Below, in pieces: positions 9,006 to 17,214 of a stretch of 48,033 nucleotides of DNA (its first letter is position 1; every line of letters starts with the position of its first letter). The notes beneath the pieces were generated by a model, which saw nothing but the letters and a program-made list of their open reading frames with translations, did no database searches and was not told the DNA's origin. The stretch comes from Rhizobiaceae bacterium. Its GTDB lineage: Bacteria > Pseudomonadota > Alphaproteobacteria > Rhizobiales > Rhizobiaceae. The stretch is taken from assembly GCA_028281105.1 (NCBI GenBank), contig JANQKQ010000030.1:1-48033 (forward strand). Direction: 5' to 3'. The position numbers and the translations under genes were made by a program.

Positions 9006-9741
9006 CGGGCTCCCGCACGTCCAGAACCAGCGGCACGTGATCGCTCAGCCCGTTTCCGCACCAGTCCTCGAACGAACCGACGTGGAAACCGCTGGCTCGG
9101 CCCAACCACCCGCTCGGGGCGAAGATGTAGTCGATGTGGTAGGTCGGCCCGTCCTTGCGCCGATCGCGCCAGTAGTGCGTGGGGGCGGTTTCGTGACCGG
9201 GTTCCTCGCTGGTGAGCGTGTGATAGGCGCTGTGCAGGTCTAGTGCGGTAAGAGATTTCAATGCTTTGGCGTGATTGACGCGCCAGCCCGGCCGGTCCCA
9301 GATCACGTTGTTGTTGAGATCGCCGGCCAGCGCCACATCGCCGGCCTGCAGGAATTCACGATATTTGCCCAGCGACCGGCGCAACGGTCCCAGCTGACGC
9401 TTGCGGTTGGTGCCGGCGGACGCGTTCTGCGCCCATGCGGCCAGCAGGCGAAACGGCATCGGCCCTTCGATATGCACCGGCGCGATGTAGCGCAGATAAG
9501 GCAGATAGGCGTCGTCAAGGCGGGCGGTGAAGCCATTGAACGCGAACACCGCCAACCCCTTGTTGGGGTTGTCGCCGATCCATACCGGTGCGGCGTCGAG
9601 CAGTTCGGCGCGGGCGCCGCGGGCGCGCAGGATCGCCGGGTCGGCGCATTCGCTGATCACCGCCACATCCGGCTTAAGCGCCAGCAGCGCGTCCGCCTTG
9701 CGGTGTAGCGCCATGGCGCAATTCCAGGCGACAAGCCGCAT
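8989..9741 (-). CDS. Endonuclease/exonuclease/phosphatase (EEP) family protein
   Basis: A 250-residue protein with the EEP fold signature: WNC at the N terminus, the metal-binding glutamate in ISEC, LAGDLNNN in the middle, YHIDYIF, and the terminal SDHVPLVLDV carrying the catalytic Asp-His. These enzymes cut phosphodiester or phosphomonoester bonds in DNA, RNA, lipid or small molecules; the target here is unknown. The open frame extends 80 codons upstream into the neighbouring gene, but MRLVAWNC is the natural start, with AAGGA inside the end of the upstream gene. It lies 11 nt behind the doeA-like gene, so the two are probably co-transcribed, and it converges with davB with a 17-nt overlap. 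Confidence 0.8.
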   Translation of the reverse strand: MRLVAWNCAMALHRKADALLALKPDVAVISECADPAILRARGARAELLDAAPVWIGDNPNKGLAVFAFNGFTARLDDAYLPYLRYIAPVHIEGPMPFRLLAAWAQNASAGTNRKRQLGPLRRSLGKYREFLQAGDVALAGDLNNNVIWDRPGWRVNHAKALKSLTALDLHSAYHTLTSEEPGHETAPTHYWRDRRKDGPTYHIDYIFAPSGWLGRASGFHVGSFEDWCGNGLSDHVPLVLDVREPVSREA

Positions 9742-9752
9742 GCCGCCGCCGC

Positions 9753-10937
9753 TCAGTCCTTTACGAACAGCTTGCGCGGGCGATCGCACAGGCATTCGGC
9801 CGGGCCGGCCTCGCGGATGAGAATGGATTCGGTGATCTCCAGGCCCCAGTCGTCCATCCACAGGCCGGGCATGAAGTGGAACGTCATACCGGGCTGTAGT
9901 TCGGTCTCGTCGGTTTCGCGAAACGAGATTGTGCGCTCGCCCCAGTCCGGCGGGTAGGAAAGCCCGATCGGATAGCCACAACGCGCGCCGCGCTCGATGC
10001 CGGCTTTGACCAGTTCGCCGTTGAGCGCGCGGGCGACGTCGCCGGCGCGGTTGCCGGCCCGTGCGGCCTCCAGCCCAGCTTCCAGTCCCGCGACCAGCGC
10101 GGCCTCCGCATCTAGCAGATATTGAGGCGGCTTACCCAGGAACACGGTCCGGCACAGCGGTGCGTGATAGCGCCGATAGCAGCCGGCGATCTCGAAGAAG
10201 GTCGCCTCGCCCGCCGGCATCGGGCGATCGTCCCAGGTCAGGTGCGGTGCGGCGGCGTCCGAGCCGCTGGCGATCAGCGGCACGATCGCCGCATAGTCGC
10301 CCCACGCGCCTTCCGCGCCACGGATCGCGTCGCCAAAAACGTCGGCGACCAGCTCGTTCTTGGGCAGGCCGGGCCGGACCCGCTTGACGATGCCGTCGAT
10401 GATCTTCTCGCTGATGCGCGCGGCGGAGCGCATGAACGCGATCTCCTCGTCGGATTTGACCGCGCGGCACCAGTTGACGAGACCGGTGGCATCGACGAAG
10501 CGGGCATCGGGCAGTTCATCGTTGAGAATAAGCCATGCCTTGGCGGAGAAATAATAGTTGTCCTGCTCGACGCCGACTCGCTTGCCTCCGACGCCGTGCT
10601 CGCGCAGCACCCGGGCCAGATCTTGCATCGGATGGCGCTCGGTCGATTGCACGTAGTCGTCGCGATAGCCCACACAGCGCTCGCCTGCCATCCAAACGGT
10701 GCGTAGCGCGCCGCCCACGTCCTGGGCCCGGCCCCACCAGATCGGATCGGCATCGGCAAAGACGATCACCCCCTGATGCACATAGAACGACCAGCCGTCA
10801 TAGCCGGTGATCCAGGCCATGTTGGACGGATCCTCGACGAACAGGATATCGATACTCGCCGCATCCATGGCGGCGCGCACCTTGGTCAGCCGGCGTTGAT
10901 ACTCCTCCTTAGAAAACGGCAGGTTCTTGGTCGTCAT
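9753..10937 (-). CDS. doeA: M24-family hydrolase, ectoine hydrolase (DoeA/EutD)-like
   Basis: A 394-residue creatinase/prolidase-type protein: an N-terminal creatinase domain (about 1-155) and a pita-bread domain (about 165-385). Several blocks match what I recall of DoeA/EutD: DPSNMAWITGYDGWSFYVHQ, YVQSTERHPM, APHLTWDD and GYPIGLSYPPDWGERT. DoeA opens the ectoine ring to N-acetyl-diaminobutyrate. The two aspartates that bind metal in M24 peptidases are replaced (FFEIAGCYRRYHAPLCRT), as expected for creatinase-like metal-free members. No doeB deacetylase or ectoine transporter gene is adjacent, so another cyclic amide is possible. GAGG lies about 8-10 nt before the ATG. Confidence 0.75.
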   Translation of the reverse strand: MTTKNLPFSKEEYQRRLTKVRAAMDAASIDILFVEDPSNMAWITGYDGWSFYVHQGVIVFADADPIWWGRAQDVGGALRTVWMAGERCVGYRDDYVQSTERHPMQDLARVLREHGVGGKRVGVEQDNYYFSAKAWLILNDELPDARFVDATGLVNWCRAVKSDEEIAFMRSAARISEKIIDGIVKRVRPGLPKNELVADVFGDAIRGAEGAWGDYAAIVPLIASGSDAAAPHLTWDDRPMPAGEATFFEIAGCYRRYHAPLCRTVFLGKPPQYLLDAEAALVAGLEAGLEAARAGNRAGDVARALNGELVKAGIERGARCGYPIGLSYPPDWGERTISFRETDETELQPGMTFHFMPGLWMDDWGLEITESILIREAGPAECLCDRPRKLFVKD

Positions 10938-11103
10938 CGGCTCGGCCTCGCTTACATATAGCGAAACAGCTTGCGGTAGACGGTTCGCGCTGACAAGCGG
11001 TCTTGCGCTTTTCGGCCGGGCCTTGTTTCACCGATGCCGATTTGCTACACGGCCGAGTTGTCGAACGGTGCCAGGCCCAGGCTTAAGCGGCCCCGTTTTT
11101 TCC

Positions 11104-11190
11104 GCGGCCGTGGCGGAATTGGTAGACGCGCAGCGTTGAGGTCGCTGTGGGGTAACACCCGTGGAAGTTCGAGTCTTCTCGGCCGCACCA
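11104..11190 (+). tRNA. tRNA-Leu(GAG)
   Basis: An 87-nt class II tRNA. The acceptor strands GCGGCCG and CGGCCGC pair fully and are followed by A and an encoded CCA. The D-arm AATTGGTAGAC is typical of tRNA-Leu. The anticodon stem CAGCG/CGCTG encloses loop TTGAGGT, giving anticodon GAG, which reads CUC and CUU. The variable arm is GGGGTAACACCC-like, and the T arm GGAAG-TTCGAGT-CTTCT has one G-T pair. A weak promoter candidate, TTGTTT (11023-11028) with a 17-nt spacer before TACACG (11046-11051), lies upstream. Confidence 0.97.
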
Positions 11191-11192
11191 AC

Positions 11193-11217
11193 AGACATTT
11201 TGCTTCGCAAAATGTCT
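11193..11217 (+). terminator. Perfect hairpin immediately 3' of tRNA-Leu
   Basis: AGACATTTTG (11193-11202) pairs perfectly with CAAAATGTCT (11208-11217) around a CTTCG loop; the C and G of the loop could pair too. It begins 2 nt after the encoded CCA. There is no T-run behind it, so it may be a terminator without U-tract, a 3' processing signal or a repeat element. Confidence 0.5.
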
Positions 11218-11425
11218 TCTGAATCCGCCATGAAGCGAGGAGTCTCAGCGGCAGGCGTTTCGAAAGAAGCGCCGGGAGCCTTAGTTTATGTATCTCGCGG
11301 CTATTCCTCGCTTCGCTCGGGCCTGCGATGGCGCGGCCTGACCGGCCGGCGGCCGTTCGGCCTTGCGAACCCTGCGGGTTCGAGGTTACTGCTTCAAGGT
11401 ACGTTTGAACCAGAAACCGATCCCG
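11218..11425. repeat. Palindrome-rich spacer between tRNA-Leu and lipB
   Basis: No gene is supported here. The stretch holds an interrupted inverted repeat (GAAGCGAGGA at 11232-11241 and TCCTCGCTTC at 11305-11314), a GC-rich palindromic block with GGCCG cores around 11340-11365, and a hairpin CGAACCC-TGC-GGGTTCG close behind it. The mix looks like a dispersed intergenic repeat rather than a decayed gene. An open frame crosses it but has no codon-level support. Confidence 0.45.
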
Positions 11426-12187
11426 ATGAACGGTACTTCGCCCTCGCCTATTGGTCGATCCGCGCCCGCGCGCGATAGGTTGGTGACTAGGTTACATGGT
11501 CCCGCCGGCGGTCCGCCTGTGGACTGGCGCGTGAGCCAGGACCTGGTCGATTATGGCAAGGCTGTCAGCCGCATGGAGGCGATCGCCGCCGGCATTTATG
11601 CCGGCGATGAACAAGAACAAGTCTGGCTGGTTGAACACCCGCCGATCTACACCGCGGGAACCAGCGCGAAGGCTACCGATCTCGTCGAGCCCGATCGCTT
11701 TCCCGTCCATAAAACCGGACGCGGCGGTGAGTACACCTATCATGGCCCGGGTCAGCGGGTGGCCTATGTCATGCTGGATCTGCGCCGGCGCCGGCAGGAT
11801 GTACGCGTCTATGTGAGCGCGCTGGAAAGCTGGATCATCGACACATTGGTGCGCTTCGGCGTTACCGGCGAACGGCGCGAAGACCGGGTCGGCGTGTGGG
11901 TGGTCAGAAACGATCTGCCGGCGCTGCCCGACGGCTCACTGCGGGAGGACAAGGTCGCCGCGATCGGCATCCGGATTCGCCGCTGGGTCACCTATCATGG
12001 CATCGCCGTCAACATCGACCCCGACCTCGATCACTATCGGGGTATCGTGCCCTGCGGGGTACCCGGCGGCGGTGTCGGCGGCCATGGGGTCACCAGCCTC
12101 GCCGACCTCGGTGTCGACGTCACCATGGCCGAGTTCGACAACGGGCTCAGGCAGGAGTTCGTCAACCGGTTTGGACCAGCCGCCTGA
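11426..12187 (+). CDS. lipB: Lipoyl(octanoyl) transferase LipB
   Basis: A 253-residue enzyme that moves octanoate from acyl carrier protein to the lipoyl domains of 2-oxoacid dehydrogenases and GcvH. Visible family blocks are [25 protein letters not shown], Lys176 in [11 protein letters not shown] and the acyl-thioester cysteine Cys210 in [10 protein letters not shown]. The open frame reaches 21 codons further back into a repeat-like spacer, so I start at the ATG before NGTSPSPIG; a start a little further in is possible. Its 3' third is overlapped on the other strand by the tail of the next gene. Confidence 0.93.
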   Translation: MNGTSPSPIGRSAPARDRLVTRLHGPAGGPPVDWRVSQDLVDYGKAVSRMEAIAAGIYAGDEQEQVWLVEHPPIYTAGTSAKATDLVEPDRFPVHKTGRGGEYTYHGPGQRVAYVMLDLRRRRQDVRVYVSALESWIIDTLVRFGVTGERREDRVGVWVVRNDLPALPDGSLREDKVAAIGIRIRRWVTYHGIAVNIDPDLDHYRGIVPCGVPGGGVGGHGVTSLADLGVDVTMAEFDNGLRQEFVNRFGPAA

Positions 12188-13231
12188 ATCGGCGTCCGGC
12201 TCCAAGGAGGAGGCGATCTCCATCAGCGGCGCCAGTGCGGGGTCGAGCTGCGGGCTGTGCTCGCGCAGGAACATCAGCACGACGCGTTCGTTGGCATGCA
12301 GGGTTCCGTCGCGGCCGATGCGTTCGACCAGCCATGCCGCTTCGTTTCGGTCCACACGCTCGGCTTGGGCGGCCTCACTCTCGAAATGATCGTTGCGGTC
12401 GAGCCAGGCCTCTTCCATTCGGGTGTGGTCCGACTTGAACGTGGATTTCAGGTTTTCGGGCGAGAACAACTGGCCCAGGGAACGCACGGTGCGCGTCAGC
12501 ATACCGAAAGGATCGATGCCGGTATCATCGAGCCATTGTTCGCGCGCCAGTGCGGTGACGCGGTCAGGCACCCGGTAGCCGGAGATCGCCATCAAATGGT
12601 TGGCGACCGCCTTGGCGAACAAGTCGGTCCAGGCCGGGTGGTTTTCCGCTTCTGTGGTTCGGTCGTTGAGATCGAACAGGATTTCCGCTTCCCGGCGGCT
12701 CACCGCCATGCCCTCATCGCCGGAGACGGCGAACAGGATACGGCGGATGAGCTCGACCTCGGCTTCGCCGATGACTCCCGGCTTCAGCTCATGTGCGCTG
12801 GCGGCGGGTCCGTGGCCGGCGATCACGGTCACCGCAACCTGCGCCAGCACGAATGCGCTCAGTGTATCGGGCACGGAATTGGCGCGCTCGATCACCCGGA
12901 TCAGCATCTCCAGTTCGGTTTCCGTTCCGACCCGGCCACCGCGGGCAATCTGCCGCACCAACCACTCGGCGTTGTCCACGCTCACATAGCCGCGCGGTTC
13001 GGCCTGCTCCACCACATAGTCGGTAAGCGCTTCGCAATAGAAGTCGCGCCATTCCTGGCACTGTTCAATGGCCCGTTCGTTGAGCAAAAGCACCGCATCG
13101 GCTTCACGAACCGAGATCAGCCCGTCGCCGAACACTTCTTGGCGCAATCGCAACACATCATCGGAATCGATTGTGCGCGGTGCGGTGAGCAATGGGGTCA
13201 GGTCGTCGGGTGAGCGAAGGTACATGTGCAC
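11936..13231 (-). CDS. Conserved hypothetical protein with TerB-like helical repeats and an antisense C-terminal tail
   Basis: A 431-residue soluble protein, or 429 if it starts at the ATG two codons in (the first codon is GTG; AGGA lies 5-8 nt upstream). Residues about 15-335 consist of three related segments with a shared pattern, FxDGxISxREADAxxxLNE, [11 protein letters not shown] and [15 protein letters not shown], suggesting tandem TerB/tellurite-resistance-like helical units. Similar uncharacterised proteins occur in Rhizobiales, and in my recollection they end near the motif [11 protein letters not shown], residue about 341. The remaining 90 residues are Asp/Ala/Gly-rich and run 252 nt antisense to lipB, so they may be a spurious extension after loss of the original stop. 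Function unknown. Confidence 0.7.
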   Translation of the reverse strand: MHMYLRSPDDLTPLLTAPRTIDSDDVLRLRQEVFGDGLISVREADAVLLLNERAIEQCQEWRDFYCEALTDYVVEQAEPRGYVSVDNAEWLVRQIARGGRVGTETELEMLIRVIERANSVPDTLSAFVLAQVAVTVIAGHGPAASAHELKPGVIGEAEVELIRRILFAVSGDEGMAVSRREAEILFDLNDRTTEAENHPAWTDLFAKAVANHLMAISGYRVPDRVTALAREQWLDDTGIDPFGMLTRTVRSLGQLFSPENLKSTFKSDHTRMEEAWLDRNDHFESEAAQAERVDRNEAAWLVERIGRDGTLHANERVVLMFLREHSPQLDPALAPLMEIASSLEPDADSGGWSKPVDELLPEPVVELGHGDVDTEVGEAGDPMAADTAAGYPAGHDTPIVIEVGVDVDGDAMIGDPAANPDADRGDLVLPQ

Positions 13232-13340
13232 GGGTTCCTGGCGATCGTTCGGCCCGCAACCTATCCATTCATGCTTGATAATTGGCCAACGAACTTGGTT
13301 AACCGCCGGTTGTCATGGTAGCCGCCAAACCTGCTTGGCT

Positions 13341-14291
13341 TCATCCGCCAGCGGTATGATCGGCCTGCCGCTCGCGCGCCGCGACGAAAAGGCCGGCGGC
13401 AACGATGATGGCGATACCGATCCACTGTACGAGCCCTGGGAACTCGCCGAACACTGCCAAGCCCAGAAGGGTGACACAGACAAGCTGCACATATTGAAAC
13501 GGCGCCAGCACCGATGCCGGTGCCAGGGACAATGCGGTTGTGATCAGCAGATGGGCGGCTGTGGCCATGGCTCCGACGGCGATCACGAGAGCGAATACGC
13601 TCATCGCAGCCGGTGGAGCAAAGGAGAAATCGCTACCGCCGAGCGCACCGCCAACCGTGAGGATCAAACCGCTGGCGATGATGCCACCGATGCCGGCGTA
13701 AAGCTGCATCGTGAACGGATGGTCGTCGGCGGTGAACTTGCGGGTCAGGATCAGGTACAACGCGAAGAAGCTGGCCGCCGCTAGCGGCAGCAGCGAGATG
13801 GGGCCGAACAGTTCGTAGCTGGGCTGAATGACCATCAGCGCGCCGCCGAACCCCACAATCGAAGCGGCGATCCGGCGCCAGCCAAGCGTCTCGCCAAGCA
13901 ACAACCACGATAACAACAGCACGATCATCGGCGCGATGAACACGATTGCGCTGGCGTCGACCAACGGCATGTACTTGATCGCCACCAGAAACAACGTTCC
14001 GGCAAAGGCAACCAGCACGCCACGCACCATGTTGAGCGCCCATCGGGTTGAGCGCAGGCCGGATGGACCGATCCACACACCGATGATGACGAACAGCAGC
14101 GTGGTCTGCACCGCGAACTGGACGAAGACGATGAAGGCGGGCGCGACGCCGTGTTCAACGGAGAGATATTTCGACAAGGTGTCCATGGCCGGCGCCAGCG
14201 CCATCGCCGCCACCATGAGCCCGATTCCGCGCATGACGGGTGCGCCGGCCGACCGCGAAACGCCGCTGACGTTGAACTCGGCCGGGCGCAT
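13341..14291 (-). CDS. EamA/DMT-superfamily permease
   Basis: A 316-residue inner-membrane protein with ten hydrophobic segments arranged as two five-helix EamA repeats. Short positive loops (GLRSTRW, TRKF) and the helix-end motif LLLGETLGWRR are typical of the drug/metabolite transporter superfamily. The substrate is unknown. The start ATG overlaps the TGA of the ATP12 gene by one base (TGATG); a GTG one codon earlier is an alternative. It is the last gene of the degP-to-EamA operon. Confidence 0.9.
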   Translation of the reverse strand: MRPAEFNVSGVSRSAGAPVMRGIGLMVAAMALAPAMDTLSKYLSVEHGVAPAFIVFVQFAVQTTLLFVIIGVWIGPSGLRSTRWALNMVRGVLVAFAGTLFLVAIKYMPLVDASAIVFIAPMIVLLLSWLLLGETLGWRRIAASIVGFGGALMVIQPSYELFGPISLLPLAAASFFALYLILTRKFTADDHPFTMQLYAGIGGIIASGLILTVGGALGGSDFSFAPPAAMSVFALVIAVGAMATAAHLLITTALSLAPASVLAPFQYVQLVCVTLLGLAVFGEFPGLVQWIGIAIIVAAGLFVAARERQADHTAGG

Positions 14292-15067
14292 CACCGCCGC
14301 TCCCCGTCATTGACAGCGTTCAGAAACGCGGCCGTCGCCGCCAGGTCACGCCACTGCTTGTCCCGGCGCTGCCTGGCTTCCCGATCTTCGCCCCAGCGCG
14401 CGATGTTCCAGTCCTCGTCCACGTGCGCCGCCTCCCATCCCGCTTCGGGGGTGAGACGTGCCTCGGCGATTGCCAACGAAATCAGGGCCGAACCGGTCAG
14501 CGTGGTCAACAGGTGCACCGAGGCCAGGGCGAACGGGTCGCGCCATTGCGACAGCCGCTGGGTGAAGGCGCGGATGGCCTGCGGCGGTTGCTCGACATGC
14601 ATGACCCCTTCCGCCAGGACAAACCGGGCGCCCAGCACCTCATCGGCCCAGTCGATCAGCGGGTCCCAATGGCCGCGCTGCGCCTCGACCAGCCCCTCCG
14701 GCTCATCGGCCCGATAGAAGACGAGATCCGAACCGGCATATCTGATGATGTCCTCGAATACCGGCTGCGGATCGTCGGCCACGCCGTCGATGACCGTGTT
14801 GACCAGCCGGGTGATCGGCATGGCCGCCATGTCGATGAACTCCTCCTGAGCCTGCCACTCCGCGAGCATCAACTCGCCCGCCTCGCGAGTGGGTAGGCGC
14901 GCGGGAGCGCGCCCCGGTGTGCGCAGCGGCCGGCCATCCAGGTGGATGGCGAAACCGCCGTCTTCGGCGGCGAGCGTGGCGGCGCGGTAGAACCGCTTTG
15001 GCATCTTGTGCTCGAACGCCGGTCGCCCCGCCCCGCTGGCCGCGTTGTCGTTTGCCGGGTTGTTCAT
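14291..15067 (-). CDS. ATP12 family chaperone for F1-ATPase assembly
   Basis: A 258-residue ATP12-type protein. Family blocks seen are KRFYRAA near the start, DGRPLRTPGRAP, LAEWQAQEEFID, MPITRLVNTVIDG, and the C-terminal EARLTPEAGWEAAHVDEDWN. In mitochondria ATP12 holds the alpha subunit of F1 during assembly, and in alphaproteobacteria a similar role is assumed. The start overlaps the HAD gene's stop by 4 nt (ATGA) and the stop overlaps the permease start, so it is translated within a coupled set. Confidence 0.93.
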   Translation of the reverse strand: MNNPANDNAASGAGRPAFEHKMPKRFYRAATLAAEDGGFAIHLDGRPLRTPGRAPARLPTREAGELMLAEWQAQEEFIDMAAMPITRLVNTVIDGVADDPQPVFEDIIRYAGSDLVFYRADEPEGLVEAQRGHWDPLIDWADEVLGARFVLAEGVMHVEQPPQAIRAFTQRLSQWRDPFALASVHLLTTLTGSALISLAIAEARLTPEAGWEAAHVDEDWNIARWGEDREARQRRDKQWRDLAATAAFLNAVNDGERR

Positions 15068-15735
15068 GCCGATTTGCGCCGCCTGTCCCGCACCATGACC
15101 GCGATCTCGCCCGGTTCGTCGACCACCGCGTGGGCGCCCGCCTCATGCAGCTCGCTTGGCGCATGATAACCCCATGCGACGCCGATGGCTCCCGCGCCCG
15201 CCGCCCGGGCCATCTCGATGTCGAAGCTGGTGTCGCCCACGACCATGGCGCGCGCCGGGGCGATGCCGACCTCCTCGCAACATTCCAGCACCATCGCCGG
15301 ATGCGGCTTGGACGGGCAATCGTCCGCCGTGCGCAGGGCGGTGAAGCGGCCGCGCAGGTCGTGGGTCTCCAACATCTCGTCGATTCCCCGGCGCGATTTG
15401 CCGCTGGCGATCGCAAGGAAGACGTCGTCGTGCCCCGCCAGTTCGTCCACCAGCTGTTCGATGCCCGGAAACAAAGGCGCGTGCATCTCGGGATGAGCGG
15501 CCAGCCGGTGGAACGTATCCTTGTAGTACCGGGTCATTTCAGCCACCTGGCCGTCCACCGGCCGGCCGAGCAGGCGGGCGATCGCCTGATCCAGGGTAAG
15601 ACCGATGATGGAGCGCGTACCGGCGAGCGCCGGTGGCGGATGATCGAACGCCGTGAAGGTCTCGACCATCGCTGCGTGAATATGAGCCTGGGAATCGACC
15701 AGGGTGCCGTCGGCGTCGAAAACGACCAGATGCAT
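15064..15735 (-). CDS. HAD-superfamily hydrolase, phosphoglycolate-phosphatase-like
   Basis: A 223-residue subfamily IA HAD phosphatase. Motif I FDADGT (nucleophile Asp7, acid Asp9), a helical cap (about 20-85), motif II IASGKS, motif III lysine in SKPHP, and motif IV VVGDTSFDIEMA are all present. It probably dephosphorylates a small metabolite such as phosphoglycolate or a sugar phosphate. A longer open frame continues upstream, but that part is the pseudouridine synthase gene read out of frame. The ATG overlaps the upstream TGA by one base. Confidence 0.92.
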   Translation of the reverse strand: MHLVVFDADGTLVDSQAHIHAAMVETFTAFDHPPPALAGTRSIIGLTLDQAIARLLGRPVDGQVAEMTRYYKDTFHRLAAHPEMHAPLFPGIEQLVDELAGHDDVFLAIASGKSRRGIDEMLETHDLRGRFTALRTADDCPSKPHPAMVLECCEEVGIAPARAMVVGDTSFDIEMARAAGAGAIGVAWGYHAPSELHEAGAHAVVDEPGEIAVMVRDRRRKSA

Positions 15736-16739
15736 CAGCCGTCCTCCGCGCGCGCCACACCGGCCAGCTCGTCGAAGCCGAGCAGATTGAACGTTTGTGT
15801 CATGTGCGGTGGCAGCGACGCGGTTACGTCGAGGATGCCGCCGTCGGGATGAGGGATCTCGATGCGCCGCGCATGCAGATGCAAGCGGTTCTGAATACCG
15901 CCCGGCAATGCCCAGTTTTCGACGTTGAAATATTTCACATCGCCGATGATCGGGAAACCGGCATGGGCGGTGTGGATGCGCAACTGGTGGGTGCGTCCGC
16001 TCACCGGGCGCAGTTCCAGCCAACTCAGATTGTTGCTGGCCCGGTCGATGATGGCGTATTGCGTCTCGGCGTGGTCGGCGTCCGGCTCGCCGTGGCGGGC
16101 CACCCGCATGCGGTCGCCGTGAGCTGTCCTTTCCCTGACCAGATAGGTGGAGATGCGCCCGGTGGGTTTGGGCGGCACGCCCTTGCAGACGGCCCAATAG
16201 GTCTTGGTTGTATTGCGCTGGCGAAACGAGGCCGCCAGCTTCGCGGCCGCGCCGCGCGTGCGTGCCACCACCAAAATGCCGGAAGTCTCGCGGTCGATGC
16301 GATGGACCAGCCGGGGCTTTTCGCCCTTGCGCGAGCGCATCGCCTCCAACATGCCGTCCACATGCCGGTTGACGCCGGACCCTCCCTGCACCGCCAGCCC
16401 CGCCGGCTTGTTGAAGACCAGCACCTTGTCGTCTTCGTGCAGAAGCATCGCCGCCAGCACGTCGCCGTCGTGGCGGTCGCGGATGGTGTTGGCGGTCAGC
16501 CGGTCGCCCCCGCGCGGAGCAGGTGACGTCGCGCCGACGACTGCCGGCGGCACCCGCACCTTCTGGCCCGCGGCAACGCGCGCATCCGCCTTGACCCGGC
16601 CGCCGTCGAGGCGCACCTGGCCGGAGCGCAGCAGCTTTTGCAGGTTGGCGAAGCCGATGCCGGGATAATGCAGCTTGAACCAGCGGTCGAGCCGCATGCC
16701 GGCTTCGTCGGCTTCCACGATGCGGTTCTCGACCGCCAT
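15735..16739 (-). CDS. RluA-family pseudouridine synthase (RluC/RluD-like)
   Basis: A 334-residue RNA modification enzyme. Residues about 12-70 form an S4 RNA-binding domain (RLDRWFKLHYPGIGFANLQK), followed by the catalytic domain with the nucleophile in HRIDRETSG and the block SGRTHQLRIHTAHAGFPIIGD. It converts uridines in rRNA to pseudouridine; 23S is most likely, but the target sites cannot be read from sequence. The ATG overlaps the crcB stop as TGATG, and a GTG one codon earlier is also possible. Confidence 0.93.
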   Translation of the reverse strand: MAVENRIVEADEAGMRLDRWFKLHYPGIGFANLQKLLRSGQVRLDGGRVKADARVAAGQKVRVPPAVVGATSPAPRGGDRLTANTIRDRHDGDVLAAMLLHEDDKVLVFNKPAGLAVQGGSGVNRHVDGMLEAMRSRKGEKPRLVHRIDRETSGILVVARTRGAAAKLAASFRQRNTTKTYWAVCKGVPPKPTGRISTYLVRERTAHGDRMRVARHGEPDADHAETQYAIIDRASNNLSWLELRPVSGRTHQLRIHTAHAGFPIIGDVKYFNVENWALPGGIQNRLHLHARRIEIPHPDGGILDVTASLPPHMTQTFNLLGFDELAGVARAEDG

Positions 16740-17119
16740 CACGACACCGCCCGCGCCAGCGCCACGCCGGCGACAAGGCCGGCTATGGACAGCGCCACGC
16801 TGGCGGCCACATAGACGGCGGCAAGCCCGCCCTGCCCTCTTTCCCAGAGAGCAAATGCGTCGAGCGAGAAGGCGGAGAAGGTGGTGAACCCACCCAACAG
16901 GCCGACCCCGAGGAACAGGCGCAGCTCCTCACCGCCACCCGTCATCCGTCGTGCCAGCCAGACCACCAGCAGGCCCATGGCGAAGGAACCGGCCACGTTG
17001 ACGAACAGGGTGCCCCAGGAAAAGCCCGTTCCCAAGAGCCGGACTGCGGCAAGTCCACTCAAATAACGCGCGCTGGCGCCGATGGCGCCGCCCAGGGCGA
17101 CTAGCAGGAGGTTGGTCAT
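16739..17119 (-). CDS. crcB: Fluoride ion channel Fluc/CrcB
   Basis: A 126-residue protein with four membrane helices. The family signatures GGAIGASARY, GTLFVNVAGSFAMG and GGFTTFSAFS, which line the fluoride pore and the central Na+ site, are all intact. It works as an antiparallel dimer to expel fluoride. I looked for a fluoride riboswitch in the 95-nt spacer upstream and did not see its conserved core, so here it appears to be expressed as part of the housekeeping operon. Confidence 0.95.
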   Translation of the reverse strand: MTNLLLVALGGAIGASARYLSGLAAVRLLGTGFSWGTLFVNVAGSFAMGLLVVWLARRMTGGGEELRLFLGVGLLGGFTTFSAFSLDAFALWERGQGGLAAVYVAASVALSIAGLVAGVALARAVS

Positions 17120-17214
17120 GAACCGTCAGACCGATGGTTTGCATGTGCAAGGCGTTTGAAGTCGGTAATCCAATAGCCGACCGTGCCGACGGCGCGCAAT
17201 CCGCGGATGCGGCA

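Noticed and set aside
15736-16776. Long minus-strand frame that continues upstream from the HAD phosphatase, giving an apparent 570-residue protein
   Set aside because: The upstream part is the pseudouridine synthase gene read in another frame: Arg/Ala/Gly-rich with no domain. The HAD motif I sits right after the ATG at 15735, which is the true start.
17120-17214. Possible fluoride riboswitch before crcB
   Set aside because: I read the spacer on the coding strand for the conserved crcB-motif core and did not find it; the gene is embedded in an operon.
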